DNA of 64,000 bases from positions 8,618,001 to 8,682,000 of the forward strand of contig NC_079889.1 of the NCBI RefSeq assembly GCF_029227915.1. Reading direction: 5' to 3'. Made by a program: the position numbers and the translations under genes. Position 1 is the first letter of the stretch, and each line of letters starts with the position of its first letter. Positions 37,011 to 48,772 of the stretch are shown one piece after another. Below the pieces are notes generated by a model. That model saw nothing but the letters and a program-made list of their open reading frames with translations. It did not search any database and was not told where the DNA came from. This stretch comes from Hydractinia symbiolongicarpus (Eukaryota; Cnidaria; Hydrozoa; Anthoathecata; Hydractiniidae).

Positions 37011-37915
37011 ATAAATATATTGTCACGTTTTTTAGCCACGTACAGATCTTAAACGCACCTTTTTCGGCTTAGGAACAAAGAGCCAGCTAAAGCTTTACTT
37101 ATTACTATTCTGTATGATATAAGAGCTTTTTATCCTAGCCCATTTATTTTTATGTTAAGGTTATGGTGTTTAGCTAGCTCCTTAGTTATACTCATATAAA
37201 AAATGCAGTGTGGGTGTACAACAATTTTTTTTCTTAATCAATAATTTTTATGCTATCTAGTTTGCTAGGTAGCTACAATTTACTTTTACTGTCCTGAAAA
37301 CTTATTCCACAAACAAAATTGCTGAGTGATTTTTTTTTAGCCAGGCAACCTGTATCACATGTTTTTATATAAACCGAGTTGCGATAAAGTTTTGTTGAAA
37401 AGGGTAATATGCCTATACACATGTGCAAACCGTTTAACTGTGCCCAGCCCGTTGTTAACGACAGATTGTTTTCTGTTTTTTATTTAATCCGAAGCTGTGC
37501 TAAGTTTTTTTGAAAAGGGTATAATGCATATATGGATATGTAACACCGTATAGTAAGCGCTTAGCTTAGTGTTAAAAACAGAGTGTATCATGTGTTGTTA
37601 TGAAAATTGAAGCTGCGTAACAGTTTTTCTGAAAAGGGTATTACGCCTAAACGCATGTGTGACATGGTTTACCTGTACTAAGCGCTCAGTCCTAATGATG
37701 GGCTGTTTCCTGTGTTTCTGTTTAACCGAAGTTGCGATCAAGTTTCTTGCGGAAAGTTACTTTTCTAACAATATATTACATCGCAAACACCATAATTCAC
37801 GACATACTGCATACCTGTGCTAAAGCTCTCCACCTGAATGTGTGACACTGTTTGCAGTTCTTAATAAGCGCTCCACTGGGCGTTACTTTTGCCTTAACCC
37901 AGCAGTTCGACGCCA
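37011..37915 (+). repeat. Dispersed repeat, copy 1, right part
   Basis: Starts ATATTGTCACGTTTTTTAGC and parallels 38295-39400 of copy 2: TTTTTATCCTAGCC, CTCCTTAG, AAAAATGCAGT, GCTAGGTA. From about 37330 to 37760 it contains four diverged ~115-120-bp tandem units marked by GAAAAGGGTA at 37397, 37512 and 37631 and a variant near 37750. Confidence 0.7.
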
Positions 37916-39920
37916 GGTGCACCGGCTAGTCTCTTTAATAATAGCCGTCGTCTGTCTGTGTGTCCGCGAAAGACGCGTTCTGTTGCGGAAACACGAAATA
38001 TTTAAAATACGCACTAATACCAAATGCGATATATATTTAATGACTTTAGTTTGACCACTCGTGCGTAGTAAACCTATCGCGACGCCTGATTATTTAAAAC
38101 AACAATTCACAATTTTCGCCCGAAAAAACAATCCAAGATCTTCGCGGCTGGACGAGCGAAAGACATTTTGATTTTGAAAATGGTCATGTGTGGTCAGTCT
38201 GTAGGTTTGTAGGCCTATTTTACTTTTTTATCATCTGAAAGCTTTATATTTTTGTAATATTTGTTTTCTGTTTGTTTTCAATGTTAACATTAACATATTG
38301 TCACGTTTTTTAGCTAGATACAGATCTTAAATACACCGGTTTTAGGATTTTTAGCTAGGAACGAAGATTTTGAAGACTAGCTAGCATGAGCCTCACTAAT
38401 TACTATTGTCTATGGTATTGGGCTTTTTATCCTAGCCAACATTCATTTTTATGTTGAGGCTGTGGCTATTTGTCTAGCTCCTTAGCTTCAATAAAAAGTA
38501 AAAATATAAAAATGCAGTTTGGCTTATTCTTAAGCAATAATTCTTATGCTAAATGCAGTTAGCTAGGTAACTGCACCTTTTAATATATTCCTGACAACCT
38601 TTTCTGCAAAACAAATGGCTAAGCGATTGTTTTAGCTGGACGGGAAACGACAGGCTGTTTCCTGTGTTTTTATTTAAACCGTTAGTGTTAGGGTTAGTTG
38701 GTTAGTTGCAAAGACGTTTTTTCCGAAAAGGGTATTACGCTTATATGCTTGTTCAACTCTGTTTAACCATTTTGAGCGCTTAGCCTAGTGTTAACAAGAG
38801 ACTGTTTTTTGGAAAAGGCTGTTCCGCCTATGCGCACGTGCAACGTGGTTTACCTGTACTAAGGGGTCGACTCACTGCGACAATTAATTTTTAAACTTTC
38901 TCGGTAATCACCCCTGTACAGACGTGCAACACTGTTTGCCTGGAGTAACCGCTCAACCCTGTGTTAACAATGACGTGTTTCTTGTGTTTTTATTTAAATA
39001 AAGATAAATGTTTTTTCAAAAATGTGTTATCCCTATACGCCTGTGCAACACCGATTAACTGTACTAAGGGTTCAGCCGGGTGTCACGGTTAATTTTTTAA
39101 CTTAACAAAAACATATTCCGCAAAATAAAATAATATTGACCGATTCTTTTTTCTATAAAGGAATAACAACGGCTTGGAATCGTTGCGGGAAAGTTATTTT
39201 TTCAAAAATATGTTACAATCGCAACACTATAATGATGTATGCGCTTTACTTAATTTACGACATACTCTATCCCTGTACTAAATCGCTATGATCATATGGC
39301 ACAGTTTACAGCTTTTATTAGGCGCTCAACAGAGGGCTCAACACCGGCTCACCCCTTTACTTGTGGCTTAACCCGGCGTTTTCCGGCTAGTCTCTTAAAT
39401 AATAGCCGTATTCAGATTTTTCCACGGGCCACCGACTAGTCTCTTTAATAATAGCCGTATTCCGTCTGTCTGTCTGTGTGTCCGCGAAAGCGGCATCTTG
39501 TAAAGGAAACACGAAATTTTTAAAATGCGCACGAATATCAAATGCGATATATTTTTATCCACCTTGTTACGACGGGTAAATTTAAAGGACGAGCGAACGC
39601 GACGGGCACCCCGTGGATTTTTCCACGGGCTAACGACTAGTCTATATAATAATAGCTGTATTTTGTCTGTCTGTGCGCAAGAAAAGTGTCATGCCACTGG
39701 CACACGGAATAAAGTGTAGTTTAATGACGGACGACTCCGTAAATTTTTCCACGGGTGACGACTAGTCTCTTAAACAATAGCCGTTGTCCGCCTATCTGTT
39801 TGTAACAATGTTAACCGCGCACGAAATCTTGATGCTACAAATACCAAATTTGATATAATCTATCGGCTTTGTTGTCACGGAGAAACAACCCTGGATTTTT
39901 CACGGTGTCTGTCAGTAAGC
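37916..39920 (+). repeat. Dispersed repeat, copy 2 plus terminal fragments
   Basis: An uninterrupted copy of the repeat split at 34237/37011, again holding GAAAAGGGTATTACG-type ~120-bp units (about 38720-39080). It is followed by three partial copies of the end segment, each starting ACTAGTCTCTTTAATAATAG or a variant (about 39434, 39635 and 39758), then TGTCTGTCTGTGTGTCCGC. Hairpin CCCGTGGA-TTTT-TCCACGGG is at 39610-39629. No coding capacity. The class is not determined. Confidence 0.7.
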
Positions 39921-40576
39921 CAATTTAAAAACGCGGAGTTTTTTTTGACCTTGAAAACACCATTATAATCGCATCTATATTCGTCGGTATAATGTGCGTC
40001 CGGATAAATTTCATTACCTCATGCTTACAGACGGGCAAGAATGCGTGATAACAAGAATTATGTATGACAGGAGATCTCTGTGAAGTCTTTTAAGGATAGC
40101 AACCAGTTCATGATAGTTTAATTTTTTAGCGCTGTTGTTTTAATTTTGCTTTCCCCTGTTTTTTCCACCCTATACAATTGCGCCTCTCGAATAAGTGTTA
40201 CGTCACAACCACCGTGTCTTATAGAGTTTGAATACTTGATATGGGTAATGAATATAACGCTTTAATTTCATGTGAAATTTGAAGTGAAACAAACTAAGTT
40301 TAAAACAAATATTTTTTATCAAGTAAAATGACTTGTATTAAGGCGTAAATCTCTTGTACTAAAAAAACAATGAAATGTAAGAGACAACAACAAGCTTGTT
40401 TGCATTACCTTACACACACTACAGCTAATATGTTATGTTATGTTGTTGTTGTTTGTGCTATGGTTAAATTTTATCAATTAACACAAACTGAATTGCGAGT
40501 CCGCATTTTCTTTCATAGCTACACAAAAATTTAAATACAAAAGAGTAGTGTAGTTTTTCAAGCCATATGCTATCAT

Positions 40577-42105
40577 TTAGCCAATGCTCCAACGGCTAAT
40601 TGCTCGGCGGCGATAAGCAGATCGACGACGATAAGCAGATCGACGGCGGTAAGAAGATCGACGACGATAAGCAGATCGACGGCGGAATATACGGCGGATA
40701 AAAGATCGACGACGGTAAATCGATCGGCGACGGTGAATCGATCGTCGACGGTAAATCGATCGTCGACGGAAGATAGATCGACGACGGAAGATAGAACGAC
40801 GGCGGAACACAGATCGACGGCGGAACACAGATCGACGGCGAAACACAGATCGACGGCGGTAAGGATATCTTCGTCTTCCAAGTAGAATTCTTAATGGCTT
40901 TGCATCTGAAAAATAAATAAGAATTTTAATAACTTACAGTCAGTGTTAATTTATGAGTCAAAAAATAAAAATTATGATATTTTTGTAAAAACAAACCTGC
41001 TTCAGTGGAGGATAGATCTTCGCTCTCGTCTTCTGCTGGTACTGATGCGTCATTTTCTTCATCTAAAATATTCAGAAATTTAAAAACTAAATTATTACTG
41101 TATACGAATTTTTAAAAGTGGAACCTCTAGCACTAGCACTAAAGACACATATATCCAGGGACGCGCTATTTGTTTATTGATTGGTAATGTGTAAACACAA
41201 TATCTTTGCAGTAAGCAATTTTTGCGGAAATCTGGTGAAACATAAGTTATTTTTTTGGATTTTGGAGACTATTAAAAAACATGTTCCAAAAATTGCAATT
41301 TTGAGAGAAAGTCAAAAAAACAAATTCCGCAATTTATTTTGTTGATGATAAGTAGAGGTTCCTGCAAACTGTTCTTTTTTTACATATTTACTTTGTCAAG
41401 TTACAATTGCAAAACCCCACAAGAGATTTAGGCATTCGTTCTGCATTTTTCCTTTTTTGGAGCTTCCAGTCACATAAATATGTTCTGCATTTTGGAAAAC
41501 AATCTTTTTAGTAGTAAAAATATCTTGTTACACAGGTCTTTTAAAAAATACTATCAATTTAGCAAAAAAAATATCCTCACGGTATTATAACTTTAATATT
41601 ATAGAAATGGAATTTCTTACCACATAACTTTAAAAAATTATTTACTCACCGTCACTTGGATTTGTTTCATCCTCCTCGTCTTCTTCTGTTTCCTCCTCCT
41701 CGTCTTCACTTGGTTCATCTTCTTCATCATCATCCGTGGGATCTTCATTGTCGTCATCCTCGGCAGGGTTTTCTTCTTCAGTAGTATCTTCAGTAGTATC
41801 TTCTTCTAAAGCATCCTCTTTGATCGGTTCGGATGCATCGTTGTCAGCAATTTCATCTTGGACTGCTGTTTCTTGTATTGCGAAAAAACAAAATAATTCA
41901 TGTAACATTATGTTCAAAGGAAATTATTTTTCGTTTTATTTCCAAACAAATTTTTACCCTTGAGAACAATTGTGTCTATTTTTTAATCACTGATTCAGGC
42001 ACAACATACTAGGACAACCGAAGCATAAAATTTAAAATAGAGTAACTCACCTGCAAATAGAACGGCAACGAAACCAAAAACCAAAACCAAATGAATCAAC
42101 TTCAT
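40577..42105 (-). CDS. Secreted acidic/arginine-repeat precursor
   Basis: Coding exons in transcript order are 42051-42105, 41650-41871, 40997-41062 and 40577-40905. All junctions are phase 1 with good GT-AG sites, giving 672 bases and 223 aa. Residues 1-18 (MKLIHLVLVFGFVAVLFA) form a signal peptide. Residues 19-115 are extremely acidic, rich in Glu, Asp and Thr with one basic residue. Residues 125-223 are basic: 13 hexads of the form RRRS(V/I/A/S/F)(F/Y/H/I), one short RRIF unit, and the end RRRAISRWSIG. About 49 of the last 109 residues are Arg. No cysteines were seen. The repeat is an 18-bp unit in DNA. The order signal, acidic pro-part, cationic C-terminus matches cnidarian antimicrobial precursors such as Hydra arminins, though the sequence does not. 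Tri-Arg sites could also be cleaved by furin-like proteases. Antimicrobial, structural/matrix or polyanion-binding roles are all possible; the function is inferred only. Confidence 0.82.
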
Positions 42106-42337
42106 CTAAGAAGAAAACAAGTCGTGCTTTAGAAAATGACTTGGAACATTTCGCACTAAAAAGTATAAATTTCTTAAACAAAAAAGCAAAACGTTGAAAT
42201 GCTTGCAAAAAATGTATATAATGTTATATGAAGTTAATTTTTTTGTCTTTCACCTCCATGACACCGTCCAAGTTTCTCGACATATATTGAAAACCTGTAT
42301 GTCTCTCTTGAAAAAGATTAACAATCAATAAACTTAC

Positions 42338-42378
42338 GATGTCAAGCTATGTCCTATCTGCATAAAACGGCGTGAGAA
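42338..42378 (-). other. Predicted noncoding first exon of the Arg-repeat gene
   Basis: The minus strand has a strong donor, ATC|GTAAGT, at 42337. A strong acceptor (TTTTCTTCTTAG) falls immediately before the ATG at 42105. I therefore place a 5' UTR intron at 42106-42337 and a short first exon between the TATA box and the donor. The transcription start is estimated from TATA spacing only. Confidence 0.5.
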
Positions 42379-42402
42379 TAAAACCACTGCTTCTTACTTC
42401 TC

Positions 42403-42410
42403 TATTTATA
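42403..42410 (-). promoter_or_regulatory. TATA box of the Arg-repeat gene
   Basis: TATAAATA on the minus strand, about 65 bases upstream of the predicted first donor. A start near 42378 would fit normal TATA spacing. A canonical TATA box suits an inducible or tissue-specific secreted product. Confidence 0.55.
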
Positions 42411-43122
42411 TTCTCCTATGTTGCAACAAAAGCCACATGACTGCCAAACCCACATTAGATTGATGCACACTATGCTTTCTTTATACACACAAAGAGAGTT
42501 TGTTATGACAATCAATAAACGTGTTTGCTTTTATTTCTGTAGATAAAATTGCATTGCTCAGCATCTTTATTTCCAATTGTCCCGGGTTGTTTACTTTTTC
42601 TGTAGATATCTCATGTTATTTTTTTGCTATTGCACTTAGGCTAATCAAATTTCATAAACTATCACTTTCAAAATGTTCCACGTAGTATCATTTCAACTGA
42701 TAGCTATTTTCAAGCCTTAACGACCGTTTGTTTACAGCGTGGTGTAACTTTTAACTTCATAGCAACATAATGGTAGCGTTTTACGTATAAACAAGTAACA
42801 CTTCTAGAGAATAGAGAGAAAATTCGTGCATAACTCTTATTTTATTTACACTAGCGAGCTTTACAAATAAGAATATTTCTCCGAATAGTTTTTTCTAAAA
42901 GCCACAAAAAAAACAACCATTTTAAAAGCTCTAAGGACGTTTACGTCATGTTATAAGTTTTTTTTGAGTCGTTGATTTTTTGTCGTAGACTGCAAAGAAG
43001 GACCTAACGTGTTTGACGTCCATAAAGATTTGACACGATTGTAGCAAGGGACAACAAAAATAAGTTAGCATAATCATTTTCTTGCAGACGGAAGCTTTTT
43101 TTTAAGGGCATGGAATATATAG

Positions 43123-43145
43123 TATATATATATATATATATATAT
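43123..43145. repeat. (TA)n microsatellite
   Basis: A pure TA run of about 23 bases. Confidence 0.85.
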
Positions 43146-43549
43146 TTCTAAATCGAATCTAAGTACGTTCTGGGAAATATTTGGAATTTTATTTTCTGTT
43201 AATAACACAGCATATCTTCTAGGTTTGTGTAAAGATAGGGAAGAGTGCTTGCAAGACCTTGAAATATATTTTATATATCAGAATATAATCGGAAAATCGG
43301 GGGAAGCAGAAAAAGATGGTAAAACTTGATCAAAATATTAGGATTTAAAACAATTTGTGAAATTTTCACGCGCATATGACGTTGGATAAGAATATATAGC
43401 ATTTTCCATTTTAAAGGAGTTGACTGTCGTGGTTTTGATTAATGTTCAATAAATAATGACGTCATCAACAGATTGAGTCAAGAATTTGATGTTGTCGCGG
43501 CCACTTTTATACACCCTCGTTAGTAAATAGGGTTAAAAGGGAAATTTTA

Positions 43550-43800
43550 GGCGGCGGTGGTGTGGTGGCAGCGCATTCGGTTGAAATGGTAAGATTTCAG
43601 GTTTCTTACTCAGGCGCACTTTAAATGTAGTGTTGTCAGCTTAGTTGGAAAGATCTACTGACCGCAAACCGTCTTGTGCGGCAGGCAAGCAAGTTAGGAA
43701 AATGATATACGTATCACACAGTTACAGTCGGAGAGAAGGATGAGCCAGCCGTTAGGATGGATTCCCTTCCGAAGGATATTAAACTTCCTCCTCTTATTTA
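43550..43800 (+). mobile_element. SINE-like element
   Basis: Starts GGCGGCGGTGGTGTGGTGGC then AGCGCATTCGG, a box A-like head. It continues through AAGCAAGTTAGGAAAATGAT and GAGCCAGCCGTTAGGATGGA. The box B is weak. The TTAGGAAAAT block is shared with the candidate at 25600-25770. Confidence 0.4.
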
Positions 43801-46369
43801 CTTTATAAGCCTTATAGACTTATAAGCCGAAATATTACATAGATTCTAAATTTCGTAGAAATTTAAAGAATGAGTAACTAAAAATCAAAACACGATTTGC
43901 AGCAGACATCATTGACATATGTAAATACTGCATTGACTTTGTGCGTCTTAATGTGGTTTCGATTTGATTTTCAGTTTCTATTTGTCTTTTCTATGTGACA
44001 TAATTGACGACCCTTTTTCTGCGTCAAATCTTCAGCAAAATCCATATAGTGTTTACAATCTTCGTGCATAACAGTTAATAAATACTGAGGCTACATTTGG
44101 AGCATCACACTTCTGAAAAAGAAGTGTCAATATTGAATAAGAGTAAACAAGGTAAATAGAGAAATTAAATTAATGACTGTCTTTTTTTTCTAAGTGTTAT
44201 ATTTTTCTACGCTCTTTTTTTTAAAAACGTGGCGTACTGGATGGCCTTTCAAACTTTTTTTACGCTTAAAATTTTGACGCCATTTTAAACAAGTGACATT
44301 TTCTTTCTGATTTTTAAACTTTTGCACTTTGATATTCAGTGTTCTATTTTTAAATTGTGTTTCTCTTTCTTGCTTTTGAAAATTGTTGTTTACATTTTCT
44401 GAACGTTATTTGTTTTGTCATTGTCGTTCTGAAGCTTCAAGTAGTCGCTTTTTACATCTACGTTTACTTAGCATAAACACTAAACTTCTTAACTTTCGAT
44501 ATCGTAGAAACAAACAAATATTTACAATTGTGGCAGAGCAGAGGCAAGTTGATCTAAACAGAGATTTACTTCACAATGATTGCGCCCCGCCCAAGGGGCG
44601 CACATTTAGTGGACTGCGGGTATATAGTGTTTGTTTTGTGTATAGACTTCAGCTCGAACATCCAACCTAGGTTTGATACAACACAACCTGTGTTTTTGAT
44701 ACCATCAAGACAAAAAAACACTGATCGAGCAAAACTTATCAAGTCTCGGTTTCCTTGTTGTCTCTGAAGATTGACTGCCATAAAAAATGTTAATCGAGAT
44801 TCTTTTGTTATGTTAATTTGAAGCTTTGTAATATTATCTCGTTTAATGTGCTTAAATGTCGCTGCAGCCGACGTGAATTTATCTTTAAAAATAATTTGTT
44901 TTTGTTTGTCCACGTTGCTGCCAAACTTGTTGACAGTAAGTAAGGAGAAGGATTACTTATATCTTATATGAAATTGAACTCAAAGGCCGCAATTTATAAA
45001 TGCCTCACAATTTAAAGTCAATCAACAACAGAACATTCCGTGCATGACCATGACTAAAACTGCTTACATTTTGTTGGTCTTCCCTACCAGATGGTCTGGC
45101 TTGTCGTAATAGCTTTACTGATGTAGCTAGGAAGCTAAATACTTATTTTTAAATACTTGCATTTTAGGAATAGTCGTAAAACTACTTTTACTTGTACTAC
45201 AGCTATCAAGCTAGAACTGCACAAAATAGTGCTTTCATTAGAGTCCCTTTTTACAGAAGTCTCCAGCAACAAAAAACGTTTATCCTGCCCTTTGTAATTT
45301 TATCAACGAGGGTGCTGATAAACCACATACACCGTAAAAAGTATAGGCGTTTTAGGTGAGTAAAATAACTTCTAAAGGAACCTTTGTGAGGCTACTATCA
45401 GGTATATAAAAGATATTTGTTGATGCATGAAAAAATATTGTTGTTCATTGCACGGAACAGTCAAGTTGAACTGATAAATTAACCAATGACATAACATAGT
45501 TAGCCGTTGCAGTACAACTAGACGCTACCCACAGTAGGTTACAGGTTTCTTTGTTTTCTTCCCCTTTTTCATGTTTTTTCTTGAAATTATAATATGATAT
45601 TGTTGATTTATCAAATCTGACAAATTTATTAATTGAGTGTCTACCCTTTTTTGTATAAACTTGTTGAATTCAATTCGAAAACAATGACCAATCAATTTCC
45701 TCGAAAATAAACGATCAAATTTGTATAATTCAATAAATCGATTTCGACAAAATAAGTCCTGTATTGTCCACAGGTTTGAAAATCTTGTATCGCCTGCTAA
45801 TATTATACTTGTTTAACAATGATATCAAAACCAGCTTGACTAAATTTATATACATATATACATATAGATTTCGCATGATCATTCATGGATTTGTGTCTTT
45901 ACAAGCGCGTAAAACGAAAGAACTCTGTTAGCACACAATTAAAAATATCAACAACGCATTGAGAACGAATTTAATTTTCATTGTCTTAAAATTTTTTAGA
46001 CATAAACGTCTTCTACATACCTACGAATATTTAGTTTTCCTGCAGTCTCATGATTAAGGAAGCAATGAAGAATATATTTTTACACAGTTGTTTTTTCTTT
46101 TCATACCTATTTTGCATATGATGTTAACTAACTCTTCTCTTATGCCCAGAAAAAGTGTTTAAGCAGTCTGAAGTTTGGGAAGAAGATCAAAGCAACACAA
46201 TCGCATAGAAAAGAAAGTTCTTAAACTGTCTGCTTTATTTTTAACTTTTGAGTATTTTTTTAAGAAACTAATCTTCGGGCTTTTTTTTCTTTACATTTTT
46301 GTTTACTTAACAGACAAGCTCTACCCTGCCACGCAAAGCTTTGTAATTTGATTTTTTTTTACATCATTT

Positions 46370-46650
46370 TGCAGGTTAACATATAATTGTTGTCACGCTT
46401 TCAAGTCAATATAAATCTTATATCAACCACTTTATGATTTAGGCTACAAACGTAGATTTTAAGAAAGCGTCCTAAAGTCAGCTATGTAGCAAGTCATATC
46501 AATTCCTATTCTTTTAAAGTTTTCTCCAGTTCGATATAAGATTGAATTGAAAAGACAACGATCAATATTTAGCAATAAAAGACGTTGGGATGTAGTTTTT
46601 ATTTAAATGAAGTTGCGTTAAAAATTTTTTGCAAACGGTATTACTCTTAT
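46370..46650 (+). repeat. Dispersed repeat, copy 3, left part
   Basis: TTGTCACG, then AATCTTATA...AACGTAGATTTT, then TTTTTATTTAAATGAAGTTG then CGGTATTAC follows the order of the 37011-37400 and 38295-38750 segments at lower similarity. It is broken at 46650 by a DNA transposon and resumes at about 48773. Confidence 0.55.
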
Positions 46651-48772
46651 CACCCCAATAAGCGTCCCCCGACGCTTATTATTCAGAGAAACTCCCAACC
46701 CCAACCCCTGTTATTAACACTCCCACCCGTCTTATTCAGTTTGAATGCTTTTATTATTTACTGATATGTAAAATGTTTTTAAATTTCGAATTTTTGATGT
46801 GTATAAAAATATCGTGTAACATTGAAAGAAAACATTACAAGATAGCTGCTTCCAGTGAAATGAGATGTTTAAGAATAAATAAAAAATATTCGTTAGATGG
46901 GGAAAAACAACCGGGAGAACTTGTATGCAAGCATAAAGAAAAGTATGATAAAGAGGTAAAGGAACTTGAAGGAAAGAAAAGATAGCTATGACTTCAAACG
47001 AAACATGTTCAATTAAGACCACAGCAAAGATTTCTTGCCGCTGCTGTAAGAAAGGTTTACAGTGAAGGCATTGAAGTTTGCCAAGAGATGCTATGCAAAA
47101 TGCTCAGAAAATAATGAATATTTAGCATATGAAGGACCGTCTAAAAAGAGGTTTCGTGAAAGTGGTGGTGGGAGGAAATGCAAGGGCCCTGAAGTTAGAG
47201 AGGCAATGTTTTATTAGTTTATCAACGTGAGAGGAGCTCTTAAGAGACGTCTTCCAAAGAAAATGTTTTAATCGAAGTGTCAACAATTTTATTCAAATTG
47301 TTTTCAGCAGCAACCAGAGGCAATTCCTAAAAAAGAGCAACTAAAGTTCAGTGACCATTGGATCAAAGATTGGATGGAAGAGTATTATGTAAGTCTCCGT
47401 AAGGTAAATAAACGTTATGCTATCAAACAGGAAGATCGCATCATCAGAATAAAATATTATTTACAAAATATTTGGACAATAAGAAAGTACCCTTTAGACA
47501 CGTACGGGATAGATCCACTCATAATAAATGGAGACCAAATGCCACTTCACAGGAACGAAAATGCAGGCCAAAAGACACTTTCCCTAAAATCTGAACAAAC
47601 TTTTTTAAATGAAAATTACATGCTTTCGAGGAAAAGAACAACATGTTCCACACAATTCTCCCGCGATCCAAAAATCCGGAATTTGCATTTAAATGAAAAA
47701 GGTACAAGAACACACCTAAATCAACCACAAGGTTTAAACTACCAATGGGCTCACAAAAGATCGCATCGTATCGAACAAATATTGGGTATGATAAAACAAC
47801 TACCGAACAGGGTAGTTGGGTATATAATATATGTGTTAGATGACTATTCCGTGTATTTGATGCCAGAAGTCAGGCAAGCCCTTCTCAAGAAAGGGTATGT
47901 TCTTGTTGTTACTGGTGACTGCATCGCTGGTGATATTCAAGTTATTGACACAAGCTGTCACCATTTTCTAAAAAAAATCATTACCGTGATTTTGAGACGA
48001 ACTTAATGCTCTTAGAACTTAACGAAGAGCCCGAAAAAATACTGTCTCCTTCCCGTGATGAAATGATGTCCATGCTTTTAAAAGCATGGGAAATGCTCGA
48101 TGTAGATCCTGATAAAGAGTTCAAAACATTATATGTTACAAACAAATTTGGATGGATCAGAAGATTTTCTTGTATCTGATAAAATATACGATTTGGTTGG
48201 TAAAGCTATGGTAGAATTTAGAAAAAAACTAAATGAAGAACGCCTTGCAAAAACTTTGAATGAAGTCATCCGAAAGTAACCCCCCGATTTGAAGAGAATC
48301 GAAACAAAACAATCAACAAATCATCAAACGGGTGAGACAGTAGTAGAACAATCAGACAATTTGCTGAAGCTGTCATTCAAGCAACGGATGAACTAGACAT
48401 TCAAGAAGCGGAATCCACCATTAAGCCATCGGAACCTGTTATTCAACCAACCCAACCTGCCATTATAAATCCAGATATTGGTCAATACTGGGAAATAAGC
48501 AACAGGATCCCTTAATGGTAAATTTCTTCGAAAAGAACTCCAGAGGTGACGCCCATCGCTTCGATGATTTGAAGACTTTTTCGTAAAATACATAAACCCC
48601 AAGTTATTGCGATTGAAAGAAAGCGAGTGAACTGCATTTTTTAAACATTTTTTTATCTTACTGTTTTTTTTTTGCTATTTTTTTTATTTGGTAGTAATTC
48701 CGAAAGAAACATTCCGTTACTTTTCTCTCCTAAAATTCCAGACTTTCGCAAAAATACGGGTTTATTCGGGTG
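46651..48772 (+). mobile_element. DDE DNA transposon inserted in a repeat
   Basis: Left end CACCCCAATAAGCG. Right end, reverse complemented, CACCCGAATAAACCCG. Both flanks belong to the dispersed repeat of 37011-39400. AT lies outside both ends, so a 2-bp duplication is possible. A 10-bp palindrome AATAAGCGTC-CCCC-GACGCTTATT sits just inside the left end. It contains one broken transposase gene. Confidence 0.65.
46990..48280 (+). pseudogene. DDE-superfamily transposase, broken
   Basis: The longest open part is 47374-48006 (210 codons): GIDPLIINGDQMPLHRNENA, then ENYMLSRKRTTC and AIYVLDDYSV-like (here IYVLDDYSVYLMPEVRQALL) and GYVLVVTGDCIAGDIQVIDT. The NGDQ and LDDYSVHLMPE blocks are where the first two catalytic Asp residues of DDE_1-type (Tc/pogo-related) transposases lie. 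After a frameshift the C-terminal part continues as LSPSRDEMMSMLLKAWEMLD and EDFLVSDKIYDLVGKAM. Upstream, GRKCKGPEVREAMF, FINVRGALKRRLPKKMF and QQPEAIPKKEQLKFSDHWI are separated by frame breaks. The exact superfamily is uncertain; a pogo/Tigger-related family is most likely. Confidence 0.7.

Larger units (their letters stand above)
42420..46370. other. Intergenic, repeats only
   Basis: No gene recognised. It contains a (TA)n run, a SINE-like segment at 43550-43800 and a fragment at 45305-45350 matching the end of the 9603-10066 MITE. The overlapping frames at 44383-44913 on both strands have no recognisable motif. Confidence 0.4.

Noticed and set aside
40573-40881. Minus-strand frame reading repeated AVDL/VDLLIV units across the Arg-repeat exon
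   Set aside because: It is a shifted reading of the same 18-bp array. Splice phase from the signal-peptide and acidic exons selects the RRRS frame.
41736-41963. Plus-strand serine-rich frame opposite the acidic exon
   Set aside because: It is the complement of the GAA/GAT-rich coding exon. It has no partner exons.
40577-42105. Calling the Arg-repeat gene a true arminin
   Set aside because: Only the charge layout is shared. The repeat sequence is different and I cannot show homology.
44383-44913. Frames of 63-115 codons on both strands
   Set aside because: They overlap each other in antisense and show no recognisable protein family.
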